DNA of 64,000 nucleotides, from positions 26,058,393 through 26,122,392 of the forward strand of contig JAQMRL010000006.1 of the NCBI GenBank assembly GCA_035578175.1. Reading direction: 5' to 3'. Source of the DNA: Catonia carolina (Eukaryota; Arthropoda; Insecta; Hemiptera; Achilidae). The notes beneath the pieces are model-generated. The model was not told the DNA's origin. It was given only the letters and a program-made list of their open reading frames with translations, and did not search any database. A program made the position numbers and the translations under genes. Of the stretch, positions 11,453-21,970 are shown in pieces (the first letter of the stretch is position 1; every line of letters begins with the position of its first letter).

Positions 11453-12199
11453 CTGTAACAAAACATAAGTACTTATAAGAACAACTACTCTGAGTCGAAA
11501 AATATTTGGTAATTTTATTTTCAATGATGTAACTCATTTTCACAATTAGTTCCTTATAAACACTAACATTTACAAAAATAACAATAAGTATTAACTGGTA
11601 ACAAATTAAATACTGTAGTTTTATAATGCAATAAATCAGCCGTTAAATTGTTTTTCCGTATTTCTTCATGACAATAATTTCCTATTTATGAACGAGTGGA
11701 GATATTAAAAAACTTATTATTTTCAATAATCTTATGTGTAGTCGTTCACCTACTACCTACATTGTCTATGTAGGCTCAAAGACGGACGAGGGAGGAATGG
11801 CCGTTCTGCCCCAATCTGGATAATTTGAATGGTAATATCTCAAAAACGAAAAAAGATATCGATTTCCAGTTTTCGCCATTGAATTTATTTTGAAATTTTA
11901 GATCGAAATTATGTATCATATGACCATCATCCTATTTAAATTAAGAAAGTTAAATCCAATATGGCGGATCCAAGATGGCGGACAAAATTTTCAAATATCA
12001 CCCAGAATAGTTTTTTTGGTGCAACAAGCAACTAAAGTCATTCTGGTCACCTAGTCACGCTCACTTTTCTGTAATTCAGCCGTTTCCAGACTTAATGGAC
12101 ACCCGGTATATTTCTACCAGCTGTTTCACAAGATTTAAGTGGTGGAATTCAATAATTTAAAAAAAAATTATACCCAAAACAAATTTTTAAAGAATGGAT

Positions 12200-12360
12200 T
12201 TTTTTTGTTTTTTTTTTTGTTTAACGTCCGACTGTTCTGCAATTACTGCTAATGCAGACGGTGAATGATGAAAATCATTTAATGATTTTTTTGTAAACGT
12301 ATGAAAAAATTCCGTGCCTGAATGGGATTCGAACCCAAGACTGCATGATGAGAGGCGAGC
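12200..12360 (-). repeat. tRNA-derived SINE (family S1), truncated
   Basis: The minus strand carries CGCCTCTCATCATGCAGTCTTGGGTTCGAATCCCATTCAGGCACGG (B box GGTTCGAATCC), then the family tail CCGTCTGCATTAGCAGTAATTGCAGAACAGTCGGACG and an A-rich end. It lacks the tRNA-like 5' part seen in 16126..16300. Confidence 0.7.
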
Positions 12361-13198
12361 CACATATCAGAGTGCGTAATGGAGGAATAGTGGGTGCTGT
12401 GGGGAGGGAGAGAAATAGAACCCATTATAAGGAGGAGGAGAATTACCAAAGCTGTATCAACAGTGAGATGCAAACATTACGTAAAGAACACATCTCTAAG
12501 AACACAATTTTTTAATACGAGAATAAACCAAGAAAATACAAACTGTACAAAATCTGTTAATGAAAATTCCTTTTTATCGTACTTCCATGCCAAATAAATA
12601 ACATTTTATCAAATACAAATTATTATGTTGAAACGGTTGCACAGAAAAGTTATTTTTTTCACTTTTAAATTCACGTGTAGTTTCCAGATTAATCTAGTTA
12701 ATGCGTTTATAGAAAGTCACTTCAAGAAGTCAATTTACAACAGATGAGCAACTGACTTAACATCTCAGGAATGCAAATGCAATTTAAATAAATATGTTTA
12801 ATTATGTTGACATTTTTTTAAGTACATTAAGATAGGAACTTTACAGTTGATTGTTAAGGTTTGATTACTTGTATCAGTTTTGATCATTTGTTGAATTTTT
12901 AGTACATTACAACAGGAAAATAATTATGATTTGATTCTTTTGTGTATATATAAGGTCTGATAATGTTTATACTAAAAGTAGGTAAATATATTTCATTTGT
13001 GTGTTATGTATATTAACGAATATAATGAAAAAATACTGTCAGACAGCCTGCAGGTCATATATAAAATCTATAAAATAGCTATGCAGGTCATATACAAAAT
13101 GTAAATAATACTTTTTCACTAATGTTTAGAACTGATGGTAACCTTTTCTCTGAGAGATACTCTTTGAAGTACCTAAATTTCATTAATATAAAACTCTG

Positions 13199-13557
13199 GA
13201 GTAAACACTCACACAACTTTCTCACCAGAGATTTTTAAAGATTTCAGCCTTATTATGCATTTTATGAAATAAAGTATAATCAAATTTATGGGAAATTAAG
13301 ATATCTACAACTTTTATTTAGAGAATTTTTCTCTACAGGGCCTAATTTAGCGTGAAAGAGTGATTTTCCGTATTTTTAAGCTAAACTGGGGTTGATTTTC
13401 ACTTTACGTCTTTCACTCATGATTAAAAAAATAAGATTATGTTTTTTGAAGTTAGTTTTTTTTAATTTCTAATGTTTTATTACTAATGTTGGGTTATATT
13501 GTTAATTATTTGCATTGGTAAGAGAAAGTTGTGTGAGCGTTTCACACTAGATTTTCG
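13199..13557 (+). repeat. Internally deleted repeat A copy
   Basis: Both ends carry the inverted phrase (AACACTCACACAACTTTCTC at the left, GAGAAAGTTGTGTGAGCGTTTCACAC at the right). Between them lies only the distal 300 bases of the family (ATTTCAGCCTTATTATGCATTTTATG...). It looks like a deletion derivative with matched inverted ends. Confidence 0.65.
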
Positions 13558-14384
13558 TAAATTCTGTACTAGGAAAATTAATTAACAATAATAATAAAAA
13601 ATACTTAATCAGCACTAATAAAATTGCAGTTAGTTTCAAAATAACAAAAATTCAATAAGACAATTAATTAACTGAAATAAATTTTTATTTGAAAAAAATT
13701 TCACTACATAAAAACCAAGAACAGTTTTGCTTAGTCATATTAAATACGTGATTTATAACATGGAAATGAAATATTAGATTTATTACTACTTGAGTAATTT
13801 TTAATAGAATCGGTCTAGATCGTAAAATGAAACGTCTCTATGATGACTAGAAAATGATAATGTACAAAATACCATTATCAATTCTATTATCGCAGTAATT
13901 AAAAACTGGTAATTATCATTGGAAACACAAATTGAGAATTTTAATTTAATGATGCAGCTTAAATTAATTTGGTAGAACAGCTATACATTTTTTTTAAATT
14001 TATTATTTGTTTTTACAGTCGAAAACTATTTTGGTTATCATCGTCTGAAATTTCTATTATTTTTATTTGTTACTTGTAATTTTCCGTTACTCAAACCACC
14101 CAATTTGTTTCCAACATTCTGCTGGTAATTTTAGTTTGATTGTAAAAAAGGATATTCGGTTTTCTGTTCAATCGTAATCCTATGAAATTAAGCTAACCAC
14201 TGTAATTTAACTTTTAGTAATGACTCTCTAAAAGGTAACAAAGCTCGTCTAGAGGCTGTAATAATTTTGAAGAAAATTAAGAAAAATAGTAGATACTGAA
14301 AGCCGTGAGGAATTACCAAAATTTGAAAGAGATTTTTTGTATTACTAATTTGCGAGATGAGGATATGTAAATGAAGTGTATTCT

Positions 14385-14531
14385 TTTACAGATTCAGGCC
14401 GGCTATTCTTGAGAGAGTACGGTAAATTGAACCCGGACCATCTAAGTACGTCAGTAATCACTATCTAGTATTCAAATCTGTATAAAACTACCTTTACTAG
14501 GATTTGAACCGCGGAACCTTCGTCTCCGAAA
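14385..14531 (-). repeat. Fragment of SINE family S3
   Basis: This piece shares ATTCTTGAGAGAGTACGGTAAATT, TAGTATTCAAATC and AGGATTTGAACCGCGGAACCTTCGTCTCCGAAAATCAGCTG with the S3 copy at 62662..62988. It is cut off where an S1 SINE begins. Confidence 0.6.
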
Positions 14532-14702
14532 ATCAGCTGTTGGTTTAACGTCCGCCTGTTCTGCAATTACTGCTAATGCAGACGGAGAAGGATGAAATGA
14601 TTTTTTGTAACGTATAAAAATATGCCGTGCCGGAATGAGATTCGAACCCAAGACTGCATGATGAGAGGCGAGCACGTTACCAACTACGCCAATGCGGCTG
14701 GC
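14532..14702 (-). repeat. tRNA-derived SINE (family S1)
   Basis: Near full-length copy. The minus strand gives GCCGCATTGGCGTAGTTGGTAACGTGCTCGCC (A-box region), GGTTCGAATCTC (B box), then the CGTCTGCATTAGCAGTAATTGCAGAACAGGCGGACG tail. It matches 16126..16300. Confidence 0.75.
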
Positions 14703-14944
14703 AATTAGGTTAATTATGTTAATTATGCTGGGTTATTAGGTTAATAATGTCAATACGTTCAAAACCAAAATAAGTTGCGGGTGGAGGGGATCCCCCTCAA
14801 CTTTTGAAATACAGGCCGGAGGGGATGAGAGATGCTGAGAGGCCACGCAAGAGATGTCAGTCATCCAATAGTTTTATCGCTCTTGTGAGTCGGAACAGGC
14901 GGGAGCTTAATTCTTGATTGGGAGAAGTTCCAAACCAAGATGGT

Positions 14945-15310
14945 TAAAAAAATGGATTTTTAAGATTTCAGCCTTAGTATGCATTTTACGACAAAAGTGT
15001 ACATAATAAAATTTATAAGAAATTAAAAGATCTAAAACTTTTCTTTAAACATTTTTCTCTACCGAGCCTAGTTTAGCGTCAGAGTGATTTTTCGTATTAT
15101 TAAGCCAAACTGAGGTTGTCTTTCGTTTTGCATCATTCACTCATGATTAAAATAAGGTTATGTTTTTGAGATTATTTTTTTGTTTATTTCCAAGGTTTAA
15201 TTACTAATATTAGATTATATTGGTCATTATTTGCATTGACAAGAAAGAAAGTTGAAAAAAGATGGTATTTTGAAAGTTGAAGAAAAGAGAGAAAGTTGTG
15301 TGTGTTTCAT
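14945..15310 (+). repeat. Repeat A, distal part
   Basis: Begins at GGATTTTTAAGATTTCAGCCTTAGTATGCATTTTACGACAAAAGTG and ends near GTGTGTTTCATACCAGATTTTTTG. It is the right half of repeat A with a small internal duplication (AAGAAAGAAAGTTGAAAAAAG...). Confidence 0.65.
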
Positions 15311-16125
15311 ACCAGATTTTTTGAGAGAAAATACTAACAAAAATAAAATCAACAAAGATAAAAATAACACAAATTGCCAAATTGAGAGCAAATCACAAAT
15401 CAGGGTAGCTGACGCAATTGGAAAATAGTAATCGGAACTTACGAAGTACTGCGAAAAACGACGCGTCCTTCAAAGAAGAAAATTGATCTTGGATACATAG
15501 TGGTTCAAAGAAGTCAAACAAATTTTTAAATACAAAAGACATTTTATAATATAAAATGAAAAGTAAAAAATCTAGCAGGATTCTTTTAACTATCATAATC
15601 TGTAATATTTAAAAAATAAAAATATTCATTCAGTGTTGCAAAATAATCAAGGTCGATTAGAAAATAAAAATACTACCAAATAGGCTCACATTTACTACAA
15701 AACAAGAAAACAAACTAACCGCAAAAAATTATCAGATATCATAAAAACGGATATGATATCAATACCACTAATATCAATTCACATGGCATTTTGTAGTAGT
15801 CATTATGAATATAGATAGATATGGGTACGTAGTAAACAAATGATAAGAAAATAACTCAAATACGTTAATAATGAACGACCAAGGTTAAACTGATGTGCTA
15901 TCTTCTTTCACAAAGAAAGGTTAAGAAAAAATGGTTTACGACAACTTATTGCACATATCAGAGTGCGTCTCGTAAAAACTTATAACCTCTGCATTACTAC
16001 GGAAAATACTGTTCATAAAGAAGGAAAATTTATGATATATTTACAATTTTTTAAGCTAGCTGTTGTATATTATTCTAGAAAATATCACATATCAGAGTGC
16101 GTAAGTCGTCCAGAATGAGTGGACA

Positions 16126-16300
16126 CGCCGTCCGCATTGGCATAGTTGTTAACGTGCTCGCCTCTCATCATCCGATCTTGGGTTCGAATCCCATTTAGGC
16201 ACAGCATATTTTCATACGTTACAAAAAAATATCATTTCATCCTTCACCGTCTGCATTAGCAGTAATTGCAAAAAAGTCGGACGTTAAACCAAAAAAAAAA
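16126..16300 (+). repeat. tRNA-derived SINE (family S1) with target duplication
   Basis: A complete 175-base copy flanked by the direct repeat GAGTGGACA (16117..16125 and 16301..16309). The tRNA-like head has an A-box-like TAGTTGTTAACGTG and the B box GGTTCGAATCC. The tail ends in an A run. The target is a unit of the 145-bp tandem repeat, so the empty sequence is known from sister units. RNA polymerase III would be expected to transcribe it. Confidence 0.88.
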
Positions 16301-16546
16301 GAGTGGACATAGATATCTTCACGGCATTTAAAATTCTTATGTTACTGTAATTACGTTTTTCAGATTTACTGACAGAAACATGGACTTATTCGCTAAAAAT
16401 AATCGTAAAAGAAAAAATTACAAAAATAGTTACAGTCATCCAAGAATGAGTGAACATAGTTTCAGGGCAATCAAAATGCTTATGTTGCCGTCATTTTGTT
16501 TTTTGAGATTTACTGAAAGAAACATGAACTTGATCTTTCAAAATAA

Positions 16547-17482
16547 TCTATATAAATAACATAGTGATTTTGTCGGTACAATTTTTCAAAATTCCCCAAA
16601 TTTTGTTTCTACGCCAGATGTACCACGTAAACACCGAAAATAAGTTCAGCTGAATTTTTGTCTGTTTGTTTATCTGTTTGTATGTTACGGCATCACGCAC
16701 GAACCGCAAAACCAATTTAATGAATTTCGGTATCTGAGGGGTAAACAAAAAACTACGAATATCTCCGTTAAAAGTAAAAAAAAAAATGTATCAAAAAATG
16801 TTATATAATCGAAATTACGAAACTTTAAAAAACGAATAATTTTGAAAAATGTAAAGTTTTTCATTTTCATGCATAATAACGGAGGTATTACCAATTTAAA
16901 AAAAATAAACCAATATTTTTAGAATATTAACATACAAAATAAACAGAACAATAAACATAGGCCTACGCGCCGGTAAAACCCGTATTCATTCAGTCAGTTA
17001 CCTACTAACCCATTCCACCAGTACCCTATATACCTTTTCTCTGTCACATTGTCAAAAATGAATCAGTCGTCTTAATAGGGGCCACCATCATGGTGTGCTC
17101 CTATTGTGATTTACCTTTCATTCATTATGAAAATAATAAAGCGCTGCATATCATAATTTCAAAACACCAAGATCTCGCTTTTGTGTTACGTTCAACTATT
17201 TTTTTTTCATACATAATAATGCTGACGTTGAAAGCAGGTAGATAACAGTGAATAGTTAAAAAATATCAGACCTGACGGGGATCGAACTCGGTACACCAAC
17301 AAACCGTCCCATTCAATGGGTTCGAATACCATTCAGGCACGGCATATTTTCATACGTTACAAAAAAACATTTCATCCTTCTCCGTCTGCATTAGCAGTAA
17401 TTGCAGAACAGTCGGACGTTACAAAAAAACCAACCGTCCACGGCACCAAGGAAACCGTTCGAAGAACGGGTATTTTAGCTAG
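16547..17482 (+). mobile_element. Non-autonomous Helitron in the tandem repeat
   Basis: The element begins TCTATATAAATAACATAG and ends in the hairpin CCGTTCGAAGAACGG, then GTATTTTAGCTAG, and is followed by T. A 5' TC, a 3' hairpin plus CTAG, and insertion between A and T without target duplication are the Helitron hallmarks. The flanks rejoin as AAATAA|TCGTAGATAATTCC, which matches intact neighbouring tandem-repeat units (about 17628 and 17766). No Rep/helicase coding sequence is present. A SINE S1 tail (about 17310..17435) is nested inside. Confidence 0.8.
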
Positions 17483-18212
17483 TCGTAGATAATTCCAGAA
17501 AAAATCAACAAAGAAAAGAGTCATCCAGAATGAGTGAACACAGCTTCAGAGAATTCAAAATTATGTTGCCGTCATTTTGTTTTTGAGATTTACTGAAAAT
17601 ACATGGGTTTGCTCTTTAAATAATCATAGATAATTCCAGAAAAATCGATAAAAATAGATACAGTCATCCAAGAATGAGTAAACATAGCGTCACGGCATTC
17701 AAAATTCTTATGTTGCCGTCATTTTTTTAGATTTACTGACAGAAACATGGACTTGCTGACTAAAAATAATCGTACATAATTCCAGAAAAAATCGACAAAA
17801 ATAGATAGACGACACTCATCTAAAATGAGAGAACATAGCTTCACGGCATTTAAAATTCTTATGTTACCGTCATTTTTTTTAGATTTACTGAAAGAAACGT
17901 GGACTTGCTGACTTAAAATAATTTTAGTTACAATGCAATAAATGGGCAGCAAACAGAGCAATTTTTTGTTTTGCTTAAGGTCCTCCCTACGGAAGAAGTC
18001 CATTTTATTTGAAGAACCAGTTTCCACAAAACAAATTTAATAGAATTAACTAATTTTATCACACGTCCGTTTCTTTTTCATTTGTAACTAGCAACCCCCG
18101 CTTTCAGCGCTTAACGGAAAACTAAACTTTAAGCGTTTAACTTCTTACACAATCTTTCACGTGAAAAAATCACGACTGTAAAAATAAAATATTTGGGTAA
18201 GGTAATCGTAAC

Positions 18213-18570
18213 AAAACGAAGTATTTCGCATGTTTTTGTTCTATAAAATTATTTCGAAAAATACGCTTAATGAGACAATGCATAATGTAGAAAAAGTGTT
18301 CTTTTTAACGAAAAAACTGTCCTCGTAACTTGAAAAGTAATGATTTTCTGTTAAATTATATTGCATCATCGTTTTCCATAATTATTACAGAACAAACCGG
18401 CCACATATTATGTTAATCTGTGAAATAGTTGTTGAACAATAACGATGTATTTGAAAAATACGTTTTTTTTCTTCAAAAACAAATTTCTTACTAAGTTATA
18501 CATTATCTCATAAAGCGTGTGTTTTCGGAATAATTTGATAGAACAAAAACAAGCGAAATACTTCGTTTTA
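18213..18570. mobile_element. Fold-back element with about 90-bp arms
   Basis: The left arm AAAACGAAGTATTTCGCATGTTTTTGTTCTAT..AATTATTTCGAAAA..ACGCTTAATGAGACAATG is repeated inverted at 18480..18570 with scattered mismatches. The centre is AT-rich and non-coding. No clear target duplication was found. Confidence 0.7.
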
Positions 18571-19109
18571 TAAAAATACGTCAATTCCGACAAGTTTCAG
18601 TTACTTAAAAATAGGTTTGTTTTCTAAAATGGTCTTACAATCCGCATATTGATCCTTTCTGCGGGAAGCCATCAATGATGTCATATTGTAGAGATATGCC
18701 GTACCTGATACATGAAGTATTTACACCTGATGTCATAGTACAATAAATTGTATACAATAGATAGACAATAGAATTACAACCAGCGCAATCCTAACGTTTA
18801 AGATAATTCGTCTTTATATGATGAACAAATGACCGATAGACAACCACTGTTGATTGAAAATTAATTTGATAGCCTCTACATCATCCCTTACAGCCACCCC
18901 TAGCCTCCGAGAAGCAATTAAATACAAACAGGGAAGCGGGACGAACCTACTTGGTGGAAGAAAGGCAGCAGAACAGATCGAAGTCCTTAATTTGCTACGC
19001 TCCTATCGTGGACTAAGGGGAAAAGAATAAACACCTAAATTAACTTAAGTATCAAGTGCGGCCCTAATTAACATGGTGACAATAAAAACTGTAACATAAA
19101 CAATAAAAA

Positions 19110-19640
19110 TCTGGAGTGAAATACTCACACAACTTTCTCTTGCCAATGCAAATGATGAACAATATAATCTAACATAAATAAACAAAAAAACTAACCTCAA
19201 TAAACGTAACCTAATTTTAATCATGAGTAAAAGACGCAAAATGAAAATCAACCTCAAATTGGCTTAAAAATACGAAAAATCACTCTTTCACGCTAAAGTA
19301 GGCTCTGTAGAGAAAAATGCTTTAAATAAAAATTGTAGATCTTTTAATTTTATAATATTTGATTATAAACACTTTTGTCGTAAAATGCATACTAAGGCCA
19401 AAATCTTACAAAAATTGATTTTTCACACGTTTTCGTGAAAAAAAAAACAGAAAATCGGTAATTACCGCTAAATTAAGCGTTATACCAAAAAAAATTTTGA
19501 AATAAAAGTTGTAGGATTTTAAATTCTCTACAACTTTTATTACCTACATAAATTTTTGTGCTAAAATGCATATTAAAGCCGTAATCTTAAAAATAATTTT
19601 TTTTTACGTGAAAACAGCCTCCCCAAGAATTTCAGCAGAC
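19110..19640 (-). repeat. Repeat A, partial inverted copy
   Basis: Carries GGAGTGAAATACTCACACAACTTTCTCTTGCCAATGCAAATGATG at its left end and TTTTTACGTGAAAACAGCC near the right end. It matches the distal half of 61131..62102 in inverse orientation. Confidence 0.7.
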
Positions 19641-19743
19641 AACTTGGCGAACTTGAATTATTAACTTGGCGAACAACCTTTTAAAATAAATGCTGTAATA
19701 AAATTACATGTTTAAAAATAAAATTAATTAAAAAGAAACATAC

Positions 19744-19868
19744 CTTATGGGAGCGGCGTCCATCGATAGCAACGATGAAACCGACACCACACGCGTCCTT
19801 TTCTGACTCAGGATCATAAAGGCCATCCTTGGCAGGTAAGGACCAGGCCTCACTTTTCCACATCGGAC
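19744..19868 (-). CDS. Glutamate synthase, first visible coding exon
   Basis: This 125-base exon lies between an acceptor (TTGTTTATAG, just above 19868) and a donor (AAG|GTATGT, just below 19744). After two bases of a split codon it encodes 41 residues: PMWKSEAWSLPAKDGLYD, then EKDACGVGFIVAIDG and RRSHK. The cysteine in DACGVGF corresponds to the N-terminal nucleophile of the mature class II glutaminase in GOGAT enzymes, exposed after removal of a short propeptide. The ATG within the exon could be the initiator. The upstream acceptor shows that at least one more exon (5' UTR or N-terminal) lies to the right, probably beyond the Polinton. Exon coding phase agrees with 11322..11452. Confidence 0.9.
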
Positions 19869-19892
19869 CTATAAACAATAAAAATAACCTCT

Positions 19893-20291
19893 TAATGTTG
19901 TTGTTGTTTAGGTCATCAGCCGAAAGGCTGGTTTGAACCTGTAGAGGTTTTACTAAGTAAAACGAGGAGTGAGGTGGTTTACCATTGCCTTCCTCACTGC
20001 GTGGAAAAGTACACTTATCAGCATGCCGGGCCCTCTGAAAAGCACATATTTTCCACTCTGTAAATGACACCTTCACTTCATTCACCACAGGGTCTGGCTG
20101 TACAATGAAATTCATTACTTTCAGAGGAGATAACTCTGATTAGTGTCTTTTACACCTCTACCTCTTCTGTTCTTAAATGATTCAGTCATTTAATTGGCTG
20201 ACCATGTGATAAGATACAGAACTATTTATTTTAGCCCTGCAACTAACAGATTAAGTGTAAATAATGTGACACTCCACCTGTCTGTTATGGG
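19893..20291 (-). repeat. SINE-like element V at the Polinton insertion site
   Basis: About 400 bases, closely similar to 44280..44681. On the minus strand it ends GGTTCAAACCAGCCTTTCGGCTGATGACCTAAACAACAACAACA. It contains no intact protein frame. Its other end (GTTATGGGCA) abuts the Polinton: the first bases of the target duplication CAGAAC fall in the final GGGCA of the repeat. The Polinton therefore landed at the edge of an older element. Confidence 0.85.
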
Positions 20292-20297
20292 CAGAAC
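20292..20297. repeat. Left target-site duplication CAGAAC
   Basis: Exact 6-bp direct repeat immediately outside the left terminal inverted repeat. Its partner is at 42663..42668. Confidence 0.93.
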
Positions 20298-20549
20298 AGT
20301 AGTTAGCTTGTGGGCAAATTGGGCCAAATTTATCCTTGACAAATTTTACCACACGTTCTGACACTCCCCCTCCCACGACGTCACAGTGACGTGGCCCCTC
20401 ACACGACGTCACAGTGACGTACCACAGTGACGTGGCCCCTCACACGACGTCACAGTGACGTAACTCAGTACGTCAATCCATTGCACATGTTTATGCAACG
20501 TGATTAGTTCATAATAATAATTATTCCAACTCGTTGAAGGTCTTCAACA
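20298..20549 (+). repeat. Polinton left terminal inverted repeat
   Basis: 252 bases that pair with 42449..42662. The two differ only in one extra 41-base subrepeat here (about 20421..20461) and one ATA/TAA triplet fewer. It contains the odd palindrome ACGTCACAGTGACGT at 20378..20392, 20406..20420 and 20447..20461. Each copy carries CRE-like half sites (TGACGT/ACGTCA). As in other Polintons the ends should bind integrase and the terminal protein that primes replication. Confidence 0.95.
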
Positions 20550-20617
20550 TAGAGTGAAACTGGACGCCAATCTGGTATTATTTTAATAGCATACACCATT
20601 AGTCAGAGACACCACTT

Positions 20618-20992
20618 ATGGAGCGTGACGATAAGTGTATTACTCTCGAACAACAATCGTGGTGTGTCATTATTAATACGTTGTTAAAGCATGAAGAGAT
20701 TTTCTATGACATTGATACATTACTCCATTTGGCACGACATTCATGCGGATGTACACTGTACTTGGTATACGTTAAAAGACATGAGTTTAAAAACAAGAGA
20801 CGATTAGAGACAGATGAATACAAGCCGGTGTCCCTCTACCATACTATAGACATGATCTTACGAAATGGTTGGGAACACCGTGTGCTTAGAGTGTTCGCAA
20901 GCGAAAATGCTGCCTATTCATATTGCAATTATTCATATTATAATTATTACAAGAAAAGAATTTTGGAGGAAATGTCAAGCGAACTCATTTAA
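20618..20992 (+). CDS. Unknown Polinton protein, only plus-strand gene
   Basis: 124 codons from an ATG 69 bases inside the left terminal repeat. It starts MERDDKCITLEQQSWCVII and ends with a tyrosine-rich stretch (YCNYSYYNYY) before a charged C-terminus. It contains HSCGCTLYLVYVKRHE. There is no signal peptide or clear transmembrane segment, and I do not recognise the family. It is the only gene of the element on the plus strand and points inward from the terminus, convergent with the minus-strand genes. This position suggests control from the terminal repeat. It could be an early regulator, but nothing in the sequence proves it. Small chance that it is a spurious frame. Confidence 0.6.
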   Translation: MERDDKCITLEQQSWCVIINTLLKHEEIFYDIDTLLHLARHSCGCTLYLVYVKRHEFKNKRRLETDEYKPVSLYHTIDMILRNGWEHRVLRVFASENAAYSYCNYSYYNYYKKRILEEMSSELI

Positions 20993-21252
20993 ACAGAGAA
21001 CTTTTTACAGACACAAGCATATTTAATTACATGTTATGATACAGGATATGGAACATAAAAATGAACATCACAACTTTAGTATAAAAAAAGATTTATTCAT
21101 AATAATTTTAAAAATAAAGTTTTTGTTTATTAAACAGAGCTAGTTTACTTTTTTTCAATACCAGTTTAACAAATAATTTACATCTTAAATCCATTCGAGG
21201 ATTATGTTGTTTTATTTTAGAAAAATATATGAGTCTTTTAAAATCAATATAA

Positions 21253-21915
21253 TTAAAACATATCATTACATAACAAACAGTTCTTTTTCAATGGATTAGG
21301 TCCGTCAAAATCATCACCACAATCTGAATCTTCACGCCACCAAAAATGTTCTTCACAACGTTGTTGGTCGGTATTATTTTTCATCAAGTTCACATTCAAA
21401 CAAATAGTATTGATATAATTCGGTTTATTGTCTCGCCACCAATGAAATAGGATCCTAACGTTTTCATAAGCACAAACAATGCCCGTCGAGTGAATAAAAC
21501 CGCACTTTCTCTGTCTGTCTAGTTGATATGTTGCTCTGAGTTGACTTAATCTTGGACACCCATATGATTCTATATCGATAATTGATACATTGGTTGATTT
21601 TACGTGATCTTTAATCCATTCAATTTTTTGTTGTCCTTTTACATAGATTTTTCCTTCAGGGATATTATCGAAAATTTTTGACACCTCTGTTATATCATGT
21701 ATACCACAGTTCCAATCTAATCCGTGATGAATGTTACGTAACCATCTTGCCATTTTCTGCATTTTTCCTGACAAACCGGAAAATGGAAACGGTGGCTTGA
21801 ACAGGTAATGAGCATTCATTGTTTTTCCATGATCGCAAGAAATAACTGCCAATTCTTTGAAAATGAACTTTCTGTTATTACCGAGGAATCCTTGCATGTC
21901 ACAAAAGTACTCCAT
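21253..21915 (-). CDS. Polinton-associated DMQGF protein, candidate nuclease fold
   Basis: 220 codons from the ATG in ACACCATGG, the preferred start; an in-frame ATG lies 30 bases upstream at 21945. The protein begins MEYFCDMQGF and continues with FIFKELAVIS, HYLFKPPFPF and ARWLRNIHHGLDW. It also has IYVKGQQKIEW (about 90-100), SIIDIESYGCPRL (about 111-123) and a C..H.....CAYENVRIL zinc-like cluster (about 138-155). I recall proteins of this pattern (D-x-QGF, K-E-hydrophobic, HYxFxPP) from insect mobile elements. The alternation of strand-like and acidic motifs resembles a DnaQ/RNase H fold, but that is inference. A 58-base piece of the gene recurs at 29352..29409. Confidence 0.75.
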   Translation of the reverse strand: MEYFCDMQGFLGNNRKFIFKELAVISCDHGKTMNAHYLFKPPFPFSGLSGKMQKMARWLRNIHHGLDWNCGIHDITEVSKIFDNIPEGKIYVKGQQKIEWIKDHVKSTNVSIIDIESYGCPRLSQLRATYQLDRQRKCGFIHSTGIVCAYENVRILFHWWRDNKPNYINTICLNVNLMKNNTDQQRCEEHFWWREDSDCGDDFDGPNPLKKNCLLCNDMF

Positions 21916-21970
21916 GGTGTTTACAAACCAAATGATGTATCTCATATCAAAATCATTCTATTTTATATAA

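Larger units (their letters stand above)
16105..17900 (+). repeat. Tandem repeat of about 145 bp, interrupted by insertions
   Basis: Diverged units begin GTCATCCA(A)GAATGAGTGAACATAGCTTCACGGCATTCAAAATTCTTATGTTGCCGTC and end AATAATCGTAGATAATTCCAGAAAAAATCGACAAAAATAG. Starts are visible near 16108, 16436, 17520, 17663 and 17812. One unit is split by a SINE (16126..16300) and another by a Helitron (16547..17482). Subtracting these restores the roughly 145-base period. Confidence 0.8.
11453..19743 (-). other. Glutamate synthase intron, 8.3 kb
   Basis: This is the intron between exons 19744..19868 and 11322..11452. It contains tRNA-derived SINEs (12200..12360, 14532..14702, 16126..16300), shortened copies of repeat A (13199..13557, 14945..15310, 19110..19640), a tandem repeat carrying a Helitron (16105..17900) and a fold-back element (18213..18570). 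The remaining parts (11460..12190, 12400..13190, 13560..14380, 15320..16080, 18600..19100) are AT-rich without recognised features. One exception is ATATGGCGGATCC..AAGATGGCGGAC near 11960, which looks repeat-derived. Confidence 0.75.

Noticed and set aside
20378..20461. CRISPR-like array in the left terminal repeat
   Set aside because: The units are adjacent tandem duplicates of a palindrome without unique spacers, in an animal genome.
20618..21000. Retroviral or LTR origin for the 22-kb element because of its integrase
   Set aside because: There is no reverse transcriptase or LTR. Protein-primed polymerase B, capsid genes, long inverted ends and a 6-bp duplication identify a Polinton.
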